Positions 1 to 10,882 of a stretch of 34,997 nt of DNA are shown here, one piece after another. The notes under the pieces are model-generated. The model was not told the origin of the DNA. It searched no databases and saw only the letters and a program-made list of their open reading frames with translations. The stretch lies in the NCBI GenBank assembly GCA_030267965.1, contig BRYA01000284.1, positions 1-34,997 of the forward strand, read 5' to 3'. Positions within the stretch are counted from its first letter, which is position 1. Each line of letters starts with the position of its first letter. This stretch comes from Triparma columacea. Its lineage: Eukaryota > Sar > Bolidophyceae > Parmales > Triparmaceae. A program made the translations under genes and the position numbers.

Positions 1-2
1 AG

Positions 3-666
3 GGCAAGTGCGTTGATATTGTTGAGGGCATCAGGAACGACATTGAGGGCTTAACTCTCGAAACTCTGGCCCTCTTCCCTGGATGGTGGAGGACATCCAA
101 TTCGTCGGACGACGTTAGGGAGTGCCTCACCCCTGAAGCTTGTCTCGGAGGGAACTCAACCAATATGTATTGTCGTCAAGGCCACACTGGCCCTTACTGC
201 AACATTTGCGTCGAAAACTACAATCCGAATCCCTTCGGCCTGTGCATGGAGTGTGCGTACAGTAAGACGGACTTTGTTTTGACGATCGTGGGGGCAGCCG
301 CCGTCGTGCTACTATTCTTCCTCTTCAAGTTACTTGTTAAGAAGAAGGACGGCAAGGGAGAAAACGTATGGCAAAAGATGAAGAATGGGGCAAAGGTGAT
401 ATTTGCAAGCTGTCAGGTAAGTTTGGGATGGCAAAGGAAGGACTTCAAATGCTGATCCCTAATCTCTCCACTCGCAGATCACCGCTTCTCTTCCTGGTGT
501 CATCCCCTCCATATCCCTCCCCAAGAGCTATGAGATGATCGTCGAAGCGTCACAAGTGCTGAAGCTTGACGTCTTTACCTTCGTACCCATAGGATGCTGG
601 GCCGGCGGTACCTTTAATTACTACAACCGCGCAGCGGCCATGACCCTCCCTGTGATTGTGCTGTGA
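3..666 (+). CDS. C-terminal part of large cysteine-rich membrane protein (5' end outside window)
   Basis: The frame is open from base 3, so the gene starts upstream. Exon 3-416, intron 417-477 (GTAAG...CGCAG), exon 478-666, joined in phase 0 and ending at TGA. The visible part reads a tryptophan-rich FPGWWR segment, then a cysteine module (YCRQGHTGPYCNIC ... CMEC), then one strong membrane span (LTIVGAAAVVLLFFLFKLL) and, after the intron, ITASLPGVIPSISLP and FVPIGCWAGGTFNYYNR. This order is typical of the C-terminal end of very large stramenopile and ciliate proteins with beta-helix and ephrin-receptor-like repeats; the gene beginning at 33576 looks like the N-terminal half of such a protein. 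In that family several more membrane spans normally follow the NYYNR region. Here the protein stops about 12 residues later, exactly where lipase-like sequence begins, so it is probably truncated or a pseudogene. Confidence 0.6.
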
Positions 667-968
667 GAGATGCAATCTGTAAAGCCGGTACGTCGGCAGG
701 AACCTCAATAATTACCTTCTGCCCCACCTGCAACGAGGGTAGGACCACCGACGGCGTTCGCAAAGGCGGGGAAAGGCTGGCCATCTCGATCACCCGCTTC
801 CTAACCTCCGAGCTCTCGGAGATGGGGGACGTTGGTGAAGTCAAGCTCGCTCTTATCGGGAACAGCTTGGGGGGACTGTACGCCAGGTTCGCAGCCAGTG
901 TGCTCTTCGGAAGTGATGGGCAGCTCGTTGTAGGGGGCAGGAAGATCGTGCCTAACATGTTCGTGACG
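655..968 (+). pseudogene. Orphan fragment of a DUF676 lipase-like serine esterase domain
   Basis: In frame 3 this stretch encodes an internal piece of a DUF676-type alpha/beta hydrolase: NEGRTTDGV followed by a GGERLA helix, then the nucleophile elbow GNSLGGLYARFA (serine of GxSxGG) and GGRKIVPNMFVTT, which in the family precedes the 'TPHLG' segment. The N-terminal HG oxyanion strand and all sequence after FVTT, including the catalytic Asp/His region, are missing. No ATG in this frame precedes position 822. It begins where the upstream membrane-protein gene breaks off and runs without a stop into the C2 domain of the downstream channel. It is either a gene fragment trapped by rearrangement or an N-terminal extension of the channel gene. 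I favour a fragment. Confidence 0.5.
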
Positions 969-3202
969 ACGGAAATGCTGGTGGCGGGGGGGACACACAA
1001 ACAAACACAACTGTCCAAATTAATGAGATCTCAGACGGACAAAATTATCTATTTCATCCACGTGGAGGTTGACAACTGTTATAACCTTGGCTCCTCCGAC
1101 GCAATCGGCCTGAGCGACCCCTTTGTGATCCTGTATCTGAATGGCGTTGAGTTTGGTCGAACTTCAATTAAGGACAACACCTGCAGTCCGGTATGGCAGT
1201 TCGAGGCATTTGAAATACCTGTCTTTGAGAGCGTGGGCGTCCCCTGTCTGACCATTGCGGTGTACGATATGGATGCGGATGGGGTAGGAGACTTCCTAGG
1301 CAATTGGTGAGTGAGGGGAGTTTACAGGAGGAGGAGGAGGAGGAGGACAAGTGATGCCGCTTTCTTAACCCTTCGCTCCTCCCCTTTTCTCTCCTTTCTC
1401 CCCTCGTCTCAGTGTATACAACTTTCACGTGGACCACTTGAACCTAAAACTCTACGAAGAGGCGGACCTAACTCTCAAGACAGCCACCATGAATCTCGAT
1501 CCCAAGAGGAACAAGAATACCTCCCGCCCATCAATGTTTGAGCCCCCCACTGTGGCCATGCACAGGAGCACAGTGGCCGAGAGAGAGATGGAAAGAGCAA
1601 ACCTTTCCCGCCGTGCCTCTTCATTGAAGATCAAGGAGGCGGTGAAGGACGTTGAGGACGGTAAGGACATGATCATTGGGGCATTATTGGTTATTGCTTT
1701 TTATCTTGGCTTGACGTACTTGGTCTTTTCGAAACTTCTGGAGGAGAAGGTGAGGAAGGGCAAGGAAGGAAACGATGAAAGGCGAGAAAGGCCGAGGATA
1801 TTGCAAACCCCTTCGATGGTGGTCGCTCCTCACCTTTGCTAACCCCTTCGGATGGTGGTCGCTCCTCGCCCACCCCCCCCCAGTTCCCAGCTCTCGATTC
1901 CTTCTATTTTGCCGTGGTCACATTCACCACAGTTGGATATGGTGACATGGGACCCACGAGCAATGCGGGCAAAATTTTCTCTATATTTCACTCTGTCTTG
2001 GGAGTCATGATGATTGGTTCAGGTTTCAGTATCATCCTCAAGCAGGTGGTGCAAAAGGAGTTGCAGGCTGTGGAGGCCGCCCAGAAGGCGACCTCGGACC
2101 TCCTCGTTGGATCTGTACTTGCCGACACAGACGACGACGACGACAACAGTAACGAAGCGCCTACTCCTACCCCGGTTGATGACAATGAAAACGAAGAGTT
2201 CGACATTTCCACAAAGAAAGGTATTGAAGCAGCCAAAAACAAGATTGCCAGAACCAACCAGGAGCAGTCCGCGAAGAATGGTGACGATAGTATGGTCCAC
2301 AACCGCGGTAAACGATCCCTCAAGAACTTGATGATTATCTGGTTCGTTGCCATTTTCACCCTCTGCATCGGAGGCGTGTCCATGGGCTACATGGAGAATT
2401 GGTCTGGACTCGACTCCGTTTATTGGGTTATGATCACTGCGACCTCGATCGGCTATGGCGACTTTTCGCCCAAAACGGACTGGGGCAAGGGGGTCGCCTG
2501 TGTATTCCTCCCCTTTGCGGTCGGCTTGATGAGCGCGAGCATCGGTCAAACAGTGAACTACTTCATGGAGAGGCGAGCAGTGGAGCAATCGAAGGCTCTC
2601 TTCATGACCGACTTTGCCCTGGACGACTTCATGCACATTAACGCAAAGGACACTGACAAAATAACTCGAGCCGAATATCTTGCCTTCCTCCTCATCATGA
2701 TGAAGAAAGTCGACCAGCCCCTCATTGACCGTCTCAACACTCAGTTCGACCAGCTCGATGCCGACAGCAACGGTTACTTGGAACCGGTGGACCTCGAGAT
2801 CATCAAGAACAAAAAGGTGAGGGGATAGAGTGGTGGCCATTGGGATGGAGGGAAAGTGATGCATGGGAGGAGGGAGGGACTATATTTTGATGGCACGGCG
2901 TTCAAATCAAAGCTTACCCACTTCGCTCAACTCTCCCCCCCCCTCAACAATAGATGGACATAAGAAGACATGCCATCGTTCAGTTTCACAGCCTCACGTC
3001 AAATTTCAAACAGCACGATCCCAACAGCAAGAACACCCCCGGAAGCACTGCGAATTTCTCGAGCCGTGTTGGCCCTGTCGCCGCCAACTCAATCGACATC
3101 GACGACGTTGAACTCGGCCTCCACGACCAGCACTCTCCACCCCACAAGGACGTTGAAGAAGGTCTCTACTTTTTCGACGCCAGCCCCTCACACGAGATAT
3201 GA
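957..3202 (+). CDS. C2-domain two-pore K+ channel with EF hands
   Basis: Exons 957-1306, 1413-1749, 1884-2816 and 2954-3202 join in consistent phases (622 residues). Residues ~27-120 form a C2 domain (GLSDPFV and YDMDADGVGDFLG carry the Ca2+-binding aspartates). A first membrane helix lies at ~203-223, then pore helix and filter TTVGYGD (GYGD 247-250) and helix 2. An acidic linker leads to a second unit with filter TSIGYGD (419-422). The C-terminus has a canonical EF-hand loop DADSNGYLEPVD (521-532) and a weaker one about 40 residues earlier. Two GYGD filters mean a K+-selective channel that dimerises; EF hands imply Ca2+ regulation, as in plant TPK channels, usually on the vacuole. An N-terminal C2 is not usual for TPKs. 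The start is uncertain: ATGs at 822, 957, 975 and 1023 are in frame, and the reading frame continues upstream into the esterase fragment. Confidence 0.85.
1806..1871 (+). repeat. Imperfect ~35 bp tandem duplication inside channel intron 2
   Basis: The sequence aaccccttcgatggtggtcg (continuing gctcctc) at 1806 recurs at 1841 with one inserted g, separated by cacctttgct. Both copies lie just upstream of the C-rich acceptor tract at 1871-1883. The motif resembles TTCGCTC strings in several other introns of the window. Confidence 0.8.
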
Positions 3203-3380
3203 TCTCACTAAAACAATATCAGAATATGCGCTAACAAAGTTTTATTATTATTTTTGTATTTAGACCCCCGAAAGTCAACGCACGGGAATCACATCTGGTC
3301 AGGTTGCATGACAAAATATAACTTCAACGCCAAAACCCACATCAACAATTTGAAAGAACAGCAGAACCCAAAAAAAAAGA

Positions 3381-5254
3381 ATGAGAGGCTCTCCAACCCC
3401 CCCCCCCCTTCCGACGAACCTCCCCCCCCTCCCTGAGTCGCCTCTTATTGTCTCATACCCCCCAAATTCACAATACCCTGAGTCAACCATACTTGTGCTG
3501 TCTCAGGATCCACCAGTTTCTCCCCACTCGACCTCGTCTTCCTCTCCTTTGAGCACTTCAGAACTTCTCAAGGTGATCAAGTCTTCCCAGGTAGACCTTA
3601 AGAAATCTCTAGGCATGATAGAATCAATCGTTGACAGGACAAATCAGGTTCAGCGGATGTGTGAAGCCCTGAAAAAGAGCCCAACCAGGAAATCAGACCC
3701 AACGGCTCTCAATCCCCCTCTGTCAAATATAGAGGTTGTAGGTCACACAGACGGCCGCAGTGACGACCTCATTGACGACTGCATCGACGATTATAGCGAC
3801 AACGACGACGGGAAGGAAGTAGTGGATGAGATAAATAGGTCTTTCATTGCGACTTCGACTGCTCCCTCGGCCGGACAAGGTAAGAGTGTGTCAAGTGTGA
3901 AGAGTGAAGAGTGAAGGGCAATTTTGTTAAAAATATTTGAAGCTTACCTCCCGTCACAGTTACTGTACAGATTCTGCTCTCCGAAATTCGTAACCTCATT
4001 CACGAGATTCAAATGAATAGGAGGTTTCACAAGGAGCAAGGTGAGGAACACAATAGACGAGAAATGAGATTGCGGTCTCAAAACGATGCGTTCCACACAA
4101 TCCAACTTACCATCAATCCGCCCCCCCCCCCTGCCCCCCCACCCCTCTCTCTCGTTGTAGTCACAATTGATACTCCCCCCCGCAACTTTCACAAGACGGA
4201 CGCAGCCGTTGCTCTTGCGCCCCCGTGGCAGCCGCGATCATCCTCCCCTCCCACCAATCCCCCCTCCACCCCCCCTTCATTTCCAGCCTCCCCCCCGCCC
4301 CCCCCTATCATCGACGGCACTGTCGACGGCACCGTCGAGAACCCCCTCGAGACTTCCCTACCCAACAACTCGGAGCTCAAGATTCCCCTCTCCATTTCCC
4401 CTGAACGCCCCATCTACGACCCCCTAAAGTATCTTCCTGAAGCAGCCGATATGGCGACAGCGGAAGGCTCGAAATTAACGCTCGATGACCTTGTTCCCCA
4501 CTTTGCGAAGAAGAGACGGGAGGCAAGGTTGAACAAGATCAAGGCGAAAAGGGGGGAAAAGGAAAGGCCCATCAAGCAGCCCCCGTCTTCCCCAAAGAGA
4601 GAGGGCATGATCGTGGCGAGAACTTACACACCTGTGAAGACACTCTCCCCAAAACGCTCCAACTTTCAGGAGCGCGCTTTCAATAGCAAGTTGGCATGCA
4701 TTAGGGGTTCCGAGTCCAAGAGGAAAAAAGCCAAGTCCCCGCCGTTTGTGTACGACAAACCTTCAGCACTTGCCGCTCACGTACACCCTACTCTAAAGGA
4801 GATAAGGACTCGCTACCACCCCATCCCACCGAATTCCCCCCATCGAAGAAAACGCCCGCCGCCTCCCACGAAGCACCGTAAGCTGTACTACGCCCCATAC
4901 AAGGGCATGGCATTCCCAATCTCATATGGTGTCGTAGGGAGGAAGACTCTGTCCTTCGTCAAGTCCCTCAGGAACCAGGTACCGAATGTGACGAGCCGAA
5001 ATGAACCAGCGATTTACAACGAACAAGCGAGTCTTCGCCCAAAGAGCTTCTCGGCAACCCCTCCGACAGCCACACCGAAGACATCGTCGTTTTCGAGGCG
5101 TCCTTCCTCATCCTCTGCATCCTTCAGACCCCCAATCATCTCGTCCTTTTCTGAAGAGTTCGCCTTCGACTCAAGGTACCGTTCGTTCACTCCCGAACAA
5201 AGGAGGTTCACAAACAGCGATCGCATGAAGAGTCTATTGAGGCTTGAAGGATAA
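3381..5254 (+). CDS. Basic proline-rich protein of unknown function
   Basis: I do not recognise a family. Two exons, 3381-3879 and 3960-5254, join in phase 1 (CAAG|GTAAG ... GTCACAG) to give 597 residues. The N-terminus and residues ~205-280 are proline-rich, and several proline runs are encoded by uninterrupted poly-C (for example 3401-3409 and 4123-4132). The middle has an acidic stretch (DDLIDDCIDDYSDNDDG). The C-terminal ~250 residues are strongly basic and Ser/Pro-rich with SPKR and TLSPKR motifs that look like proline-directed phosphorylation sites, suggesting a disordered nuclear or cytoskeletal protein. No membrane span or signal peptide is visible. An alternative short intron beginning at the GTGAGG near 4041 cannot be excluded because the region stays open. 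The 3' end is 65 bp from the convergent gene end at 5320. Confidence 0.65.
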
Positions 5255-5319
5255 AAACAAAGAGCATTTACTACACAAAACATTTCCGTCTCAATTAACT
5301 TCAGTTCCCACAGCTGACT

Positions 5320-8300
5320 CTACGCCTTCGCTGGCCAGCTCAAGAAATGCAAAGTAACCCCCTCTTCACCAGCTGCCCCCCCTTCCTTCCATCCTTGGAC
5401 GAGGTAATTCACATTGAACCATGCTTCCCTTTTGATAACTTGGACGTACGATGCAACTGGATGGAAGTTGGTGTTTGTGAAGAGGGAAGGCAGCAGGAAA
5501 GTGAAGATCCAAATCCACGTTACCGAGACCCACACCCACCACGACGAGTAAGTTAGTTTTTGGTTCCTGAGGTTGTGGAAGAGCGCGATCTTTGCTGCGT
5601 TGTAAAAGAGTAAAGCTTCAAGTATCAACAAAGAGAGGAAAAACATGTTGGTCAAAGTATTGTCCACGCTCCTCCCGACAGCAAAGACGAAGAGACCAAC
5701 CTGCGACGAAAGAATCGAGTCAGAGGAGAGGGATTAGGACGAAAGGCAAGGTTTTATGCGGCGACAAGACCGTGTTGTAACCCTCCCAGCCCTTTCCGTG
5801 TCTTACCTCCCATAAAATGTGCTCTCCCCCCGCTCCACCGAATATCTGCCCCAGAAGTATTCCCCAAGCCACACAGGTGCCACTAGAGGTGTGCCTGAGC
5901 GTTAATAGGCTATAGTTCCAGGGAAGAATACCGGTTTGTATCTTGTCGACGTTGCAGAGCACGCCAAGTCCGCAGGCTGTGATGGCGACCACAGCCATGT
6001 TATTGTAATTGTCAGTCCCTGTGCATGAGAAACTCATAATAGCACACAGAACAAACACGAAGAACCTAAGACGAGCGGAGTGATTGATTCAAGGTATGAG
6101 AATACACGTTGCCGAATGAGAATTCCCCGCTTCGCTTTTCGCTCACCTTAAGAATCCCGAGATATCCCCGCGATCACCACCCTGGACATCGCCCTGTTTT
6201 GAATACTCTCGGGAACTTTTACTTCTGTCCGCCACCACTGACAATCTGCCGTCATCTAACTTCACAAACTTTGTGTGCCACCAAGTCCCCGCGTTCCAAA
6301 AGATGCCAAGCCAGAACAGCACAGCCAATCCGCACTCAGCACGATTGATGTAGTTCAGCTCGTGTTCCGTATGGTAGACGTAGTAGTCCTTAGGGACAGT
6401 GTGAAGGTACCCAGTCCATCTCATGAAGGTAAGGTGGGCAATGGGGTAGACAGCAAGCATGAGTCCAATCCAATTGAGGAGCGTGAGCATGTCCTTATCC
6501 ACTGTGTATGCGTGCGTATGAGAATAAGGATTCCCCAGCATTCTGAGGAAGAGATTGACGAACGGGCTCACTCCAACTTTATGTGGCATATAAAAGTTAC
6601 ACTGTATGTAATCGGGAAGCGCCGCCTTTATCAGGTCTGCCAAGGAATCCATCGACCTTACGCCGACGCCGAGAGGGGGTTGGTTTTTTAACTCGTCATT
6701 GGTCATGTCAAACTCCGCGTTGAAATGGATCTTTACACGCTCTTCGTACGGGAGCTTTCGTCTCTCTGAGTCCCATTTCTTCCAGAACATGTGCGAATCA
6801 GGACAATCTTGTAAGTATTCTTCATTTTTAAGGATCTCTGCTGCCTGTATAGTTTCGAAGCCGGCACAGTCGGGCTCCGAAGGCGACCTAGGAAGCCACG
6901 GGACAGCTTCGTCAACGTCCCTCCTGACAACGAATTTATACGCCGCACTGAAAGACAATTTACTCCTCAGGTACTTCTTGACACCTCGGAGCAGGGAATC
7001 CAACTCCGTGTGCCCTTCCAAATTAGCGTTCTTATTCCCAGGGGTATCGTATCCAAACTTACGACCCCACCCGGTGTCCAAGCCGAATACGAGAGTTTGA
7101 GGCACGCGTACCCTGACGACGCCACAGTCATGAAAACGATCAGTGACAAGTCCTTTCAAGGACTTCGGAGAGGTGAAGCACGCGTAGAGCATCCTCAAAA
7201 TAGTGCTTATCGTTGCCTTTTCTGGAGGCTGGTCTAAGAGAAATACAACATCCCTAGCCTCGTAGGTGGGAAAACCCTCTTTCGCCAAGTTGAGGGCAAG
7301 GGTCGGCTCCTCAGGGTCGATCACTTCACCAGGTTTTGGGCCCTTGAAGTTATCCGAGCAGCGGGGCAAGTCGTAGACAGGCACTATAGGCATATCCTAT
7401 GGGGTGAACAAAGCAAAGAAATGTCAGTAATGAATATTAAAGTCGCGGCTCTGCCCTCTTCCTCGCGCTCACCTTCAATATTTGTTCCTTTGTTTTCATC
7501 TGTGACGAGCTTGCGTTAGTGGGCGAAACGCGACGACCCCCCCCCCCAGTGCAAATTATTCAGCCCTCCCCCACCGCCCATTATTCTCTCACCGTATCGA
7601 GCAGGTTTGATGGCCCGTAATTCTGGTCTTTATCGACAACCCTCTTCCTGATGGCAGAGAGATCCTGCCAAAACGTTTTTGTTTCGATGTAGCTCTTGTT
7701 GTGTTCCACGTTTCTAGCGTGGCATATGTCCATACATTCCCCTATCTTTTCCAAGACCGCGCGACAAAGAAGAGCATTCTTTCTATGCACCTCTTGTTCC
7801 TCCTCGTTTATTTGCGGCTGCTCGCGATTCTTGATTGATTTCAGAAACATTCTATAGACGCCCCTGTAAACAACAGCATACGATTCCATCTCTGTGTGGT
7901 CCATCGCATTCTGCATCTTGTAGAGGGCGTAAGCCTTGGTGGCACTTTTCTCCATGCTACCCTTGTCATACTCGGCTCGGATTGTAGCAAGGCTTCTAAT
8001 CTCTTCCCTGGTCTCATTGATTTTTTGTCTAAAGAATACCATCTCTGCAGCAGGGGGAGGTTCACTCCGGGGACGAAGGAGAAGCCTCTTTGCGATCAGC
8101 TTTCTCTTTCCCCAGATGTGGCGGCGGTGCTCAGCTATCATTGTCTCCATGGACACGTTCTTGGTCAGATCCTTGTACTCCTTCAACATTCCCCTCTCGA
8201 AAGCAATGGCACTGGCAAAATCTTTCTCATTAAGAAAAGGATTGGTGGGAAGTTCCTTGCCTTCTTCTTGCGGATCGCAAACTACACTGTAACGCGAAGT

Positions 8301-10817
8301 ATCATTCTTGGGAGGATATTTCTTTTCGACTCTGAAACGCTCACGTGCGATTGACTTGGGATCCTTTGACATGTCGCAGGCCAGGCTTGATATATCCTCC
8401 CCTATTTCCTTCATGTACATAATCATAGGAGAAACATGCCTAACCAGATCATTGTATTTCTTGTCATCCTCAATATTCTTGTAGTACTCATTTTTACTTT
8501 TCGTGGCATTCTTCCAGGCATCCCCATTGACCAACTTTTCGTGCTCCTTCACTGCCGTGCTGCACATTTGCGTAACCTTGTCGACGACTTCGTCGAGGTT
8601 GGCCTTTAGCATGGGGCCGCGCTCAACTTTGTTGAGGTAAGCTACGGCCTCACAATCGTACCTCCTTAGCATGTAATTCCTACCGAGAACTTCTTGCCTC
8701 CTTCCCCATCTCTTGCCGCAGTTCTTGCACCCCGTTGCCCCCCCCTCAGTATTCCCGCCGCCTTTCAAATCGTTATCCCACGGGCTCGTCAGTGTATCGT
8801 CCATGTCGTTCATTTGGCCCCAGGCTGCATTTTGCTGCGTAAAGTATGCATGTTCCAGTTTTCTGGACTCAAGGTAAGGGGCGACGAAGGTGTTGGGCAC
8901 ATACTGCTTGGCATGGAAGGACTTGAATCTCTTTTCGGGTTTGGTGGTGAACTCAAATGGCATGAGAGCCTTATCCTCAACTTCTTCAAGACTCAAAGCA
9001 GGGTTAACGTGCGCCGAAAGCTTGATCGCCTTGATTTCCCAAGGCTTGGCATGCTGCCACATGTAGTCAACTAGCATCAACCCAGAAAGGTGAGGATCGT
9101 ACCCGGGTGGCAGCATGGGTGTCATCGGTGCAACAATGTATCGAATTTCGAAGGGTTTTTGGGGGAGCTTGCCTTCCTTGTAGTAAATGCACTCATACTC
9201 GTTTCTTTTCATTCCTCGGTGGTCGGTACAAGCCCGTTCGGTGTCAACTATGTGCGCGCTAGAGGCCATGAGCGACCCAAGAGGTCTGACTGTAAAGTAC
9301 AGGTGAATAGTCTGCCCCGGCCCGAGCATCCCTTCGGAAGGAAAACAGGAAAAAGCGTCAGTGCGGGAGCAAACAGCCCTCCAAGAGATTGGATTGGTGA
9401 GGGATGGGTTAGTCAGCCGGGTGACGTGCATCGAGTGCTGCCCGTGCTCAGCTTTGGGGCCGAGGGTCGACATGGTTCCCTTGGTGAGTGACTCCAAGGG
9501 GGGGATCGGATGGTAAGGGTCGGCATCGAAATCTTCAAAGAATGTTCTTCTCTGCGCATTCAGCATTTTGTCATTGTACACTTGCGCCTTGAGCATTGCA
9601 TCGGCGGAGTACTCCTCCTTACCCCTCATCTCAGGGGGGTGAGCAAGGACGAATACGAGGTCTTGAAGAAAATTTGTGCCACAAGAGTTGAACTGGGAGG
9701 TTGGCAAAGTTCGGTGGAATGTAGAAGCAGATTTTAGTATAGATTCGGCCTCCCGGCGGGTGGCGTTGCGGATATTGTTGTAGAAGTCGAGGGTAGTGTT
9801 GATCCGTCTATCGCTTTTCTTCAAATCTGCTTGGTATTTTAGGCGCATGAAGCGGGCCGCTTTAGCGGCAGAGTAGTTTAGCGAGTAGTACACAGACTGG
9901 GCGTGGGATGCCGTGGCGGGAAGGCAGGCCGTGGCGACACCAACAGTATGGGAGAAGGCAATCATCTTCGCCTGCTCAATGGGATCACAGGACAACGACC
10001 CCTCAGCCTGCCTCTTGTCGGCTTGCTCATCGTGGTACTTGAGCTCATTGTCGAGCGTCTTTTCTACGTGAAGATGGGAGTAAACGTAGGAGGGGTGATA
10101 GCGACAAGTCGGACAAAGGCGCTGAAGGTCATGGTATTCCTTGGGAACGTCCAACACGTTCGGAACTGAAGCAGAAGTGGACGAGAGTTCCTCCACATCC
10201 GGTGGCGGGCATCTACGCTGGTCCCCAATGTCCGGCACGCACACCCTCCCGACACCGTCGTGATCCCTGGGAAGGGTCAATGTCCAGTGAGTTAACCATA
10301 GGTCATGGGGGTTGGCATAAGCATTCTTGAAGCAGCCTTTGAAGAAGCAGAAGGAGTCCTGAGGGGGAAGGAGCAGAGAATGAGCGAAACTACAAACGTT
10401 AGCTGATTTGAACGCAACACACATACACTGAGCGGCGATACTTACAAGTCGCGTCTTCCCAGCTCCTCTTGTCGACGACTTCTTCAGCACCGCAGTCTTT
10501 TGTGGCATATCTGGATGATGATTCCAGCGCCTGAAGTATAATGCCTTCCATATTTCATCGTCATTAAAGAAATCGTAGAAGCCGAACGACACCATTGACC
10601 ACATGACCACGTCAGGTGGATCGAGAAAGGTGCATATTGCCACAGCACTCTCCAAAGAAAGCACCTCATGCAACATTCCGGGCATGGGTGACCAAGGCCT
10701 TTTGTGGAGGAGCGTTGAGTTGGCAAGGGGGCAGATCGTGAATGAGCGGGCGTATGGGATAGCGCAAAGTGCAGGAAAAAAAACGGTGCAAAAGTCAGAG
10801 TGGTCGCCAAAGTCCAC
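5320..10817 (-). CDS. F-box / MSP-like / multi-span membrane fusion protein (1684 aa)
   Basis: Six exons on the minus strand: 10817-10446, 10358-7593, 7499-7473, 7396-6147, 6065-5807, 5700-5320. All five junctions keep phase and the total is exactly 1685 codons, which argues for one gene. Residues ~50-95 resemble an F-box (LSLESAVAICTFLDPPDVV ... IWKALYFRRW). Near residue ~450 is an MSP/VAP-like beta domain (VTRLTNPSLTNPISW, GMLGPGQTIHLYFTVRP, FEIRYIVAP). A C-x2-C...C putative metal site (CKNCGKRW) follows, then long charged helices. From ~1359 on I count about six to seven hydrophobic spans to the C-terminus. F-boxes recruit substrates to SCF ubiquitin ligases and MSP domains bind FFAT-like peptides, often at the ER, so a membrane-anchored ubiquitin adaptor is the inference. 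No homologue is recognised over the whole length. The ATG at 10817 is the first in frame; a start nearer the F-box is possible. Confidence 0.75.
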
Positions 10818-10882
10818 TTTTCCTTTTTGTCACGAAATCCGAACGAAATTGGAATCTCCTCATTACACCAACACATCCCTTA
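10818..10882. promoter_or_regulatory. Short divergent promoter region shared by F-box/MSP and STIMATE genes
   Basis: Only 65 bp separate the two proposed start codons, which face away from each other. No TATA box is evident. Whatever drives these genes must sit here or inside their first exons, so co-regulation is plausible but not shown. Confidence 0.45.

Noticed and set aside
614..1018. Minus-strand ORFs over the lipase fragment and C2 region
   Set aside because: The plus frame shows NEGRTTDGV and GNSLGG motifs; minus frames show none.
2019..2864. 281-codon minus-strand ORF opposite the K+ channel
   Set aside because: Covers the conserved channel exon exactly antisense; no domain or start context, and the plus strand has clear GYGD filters.
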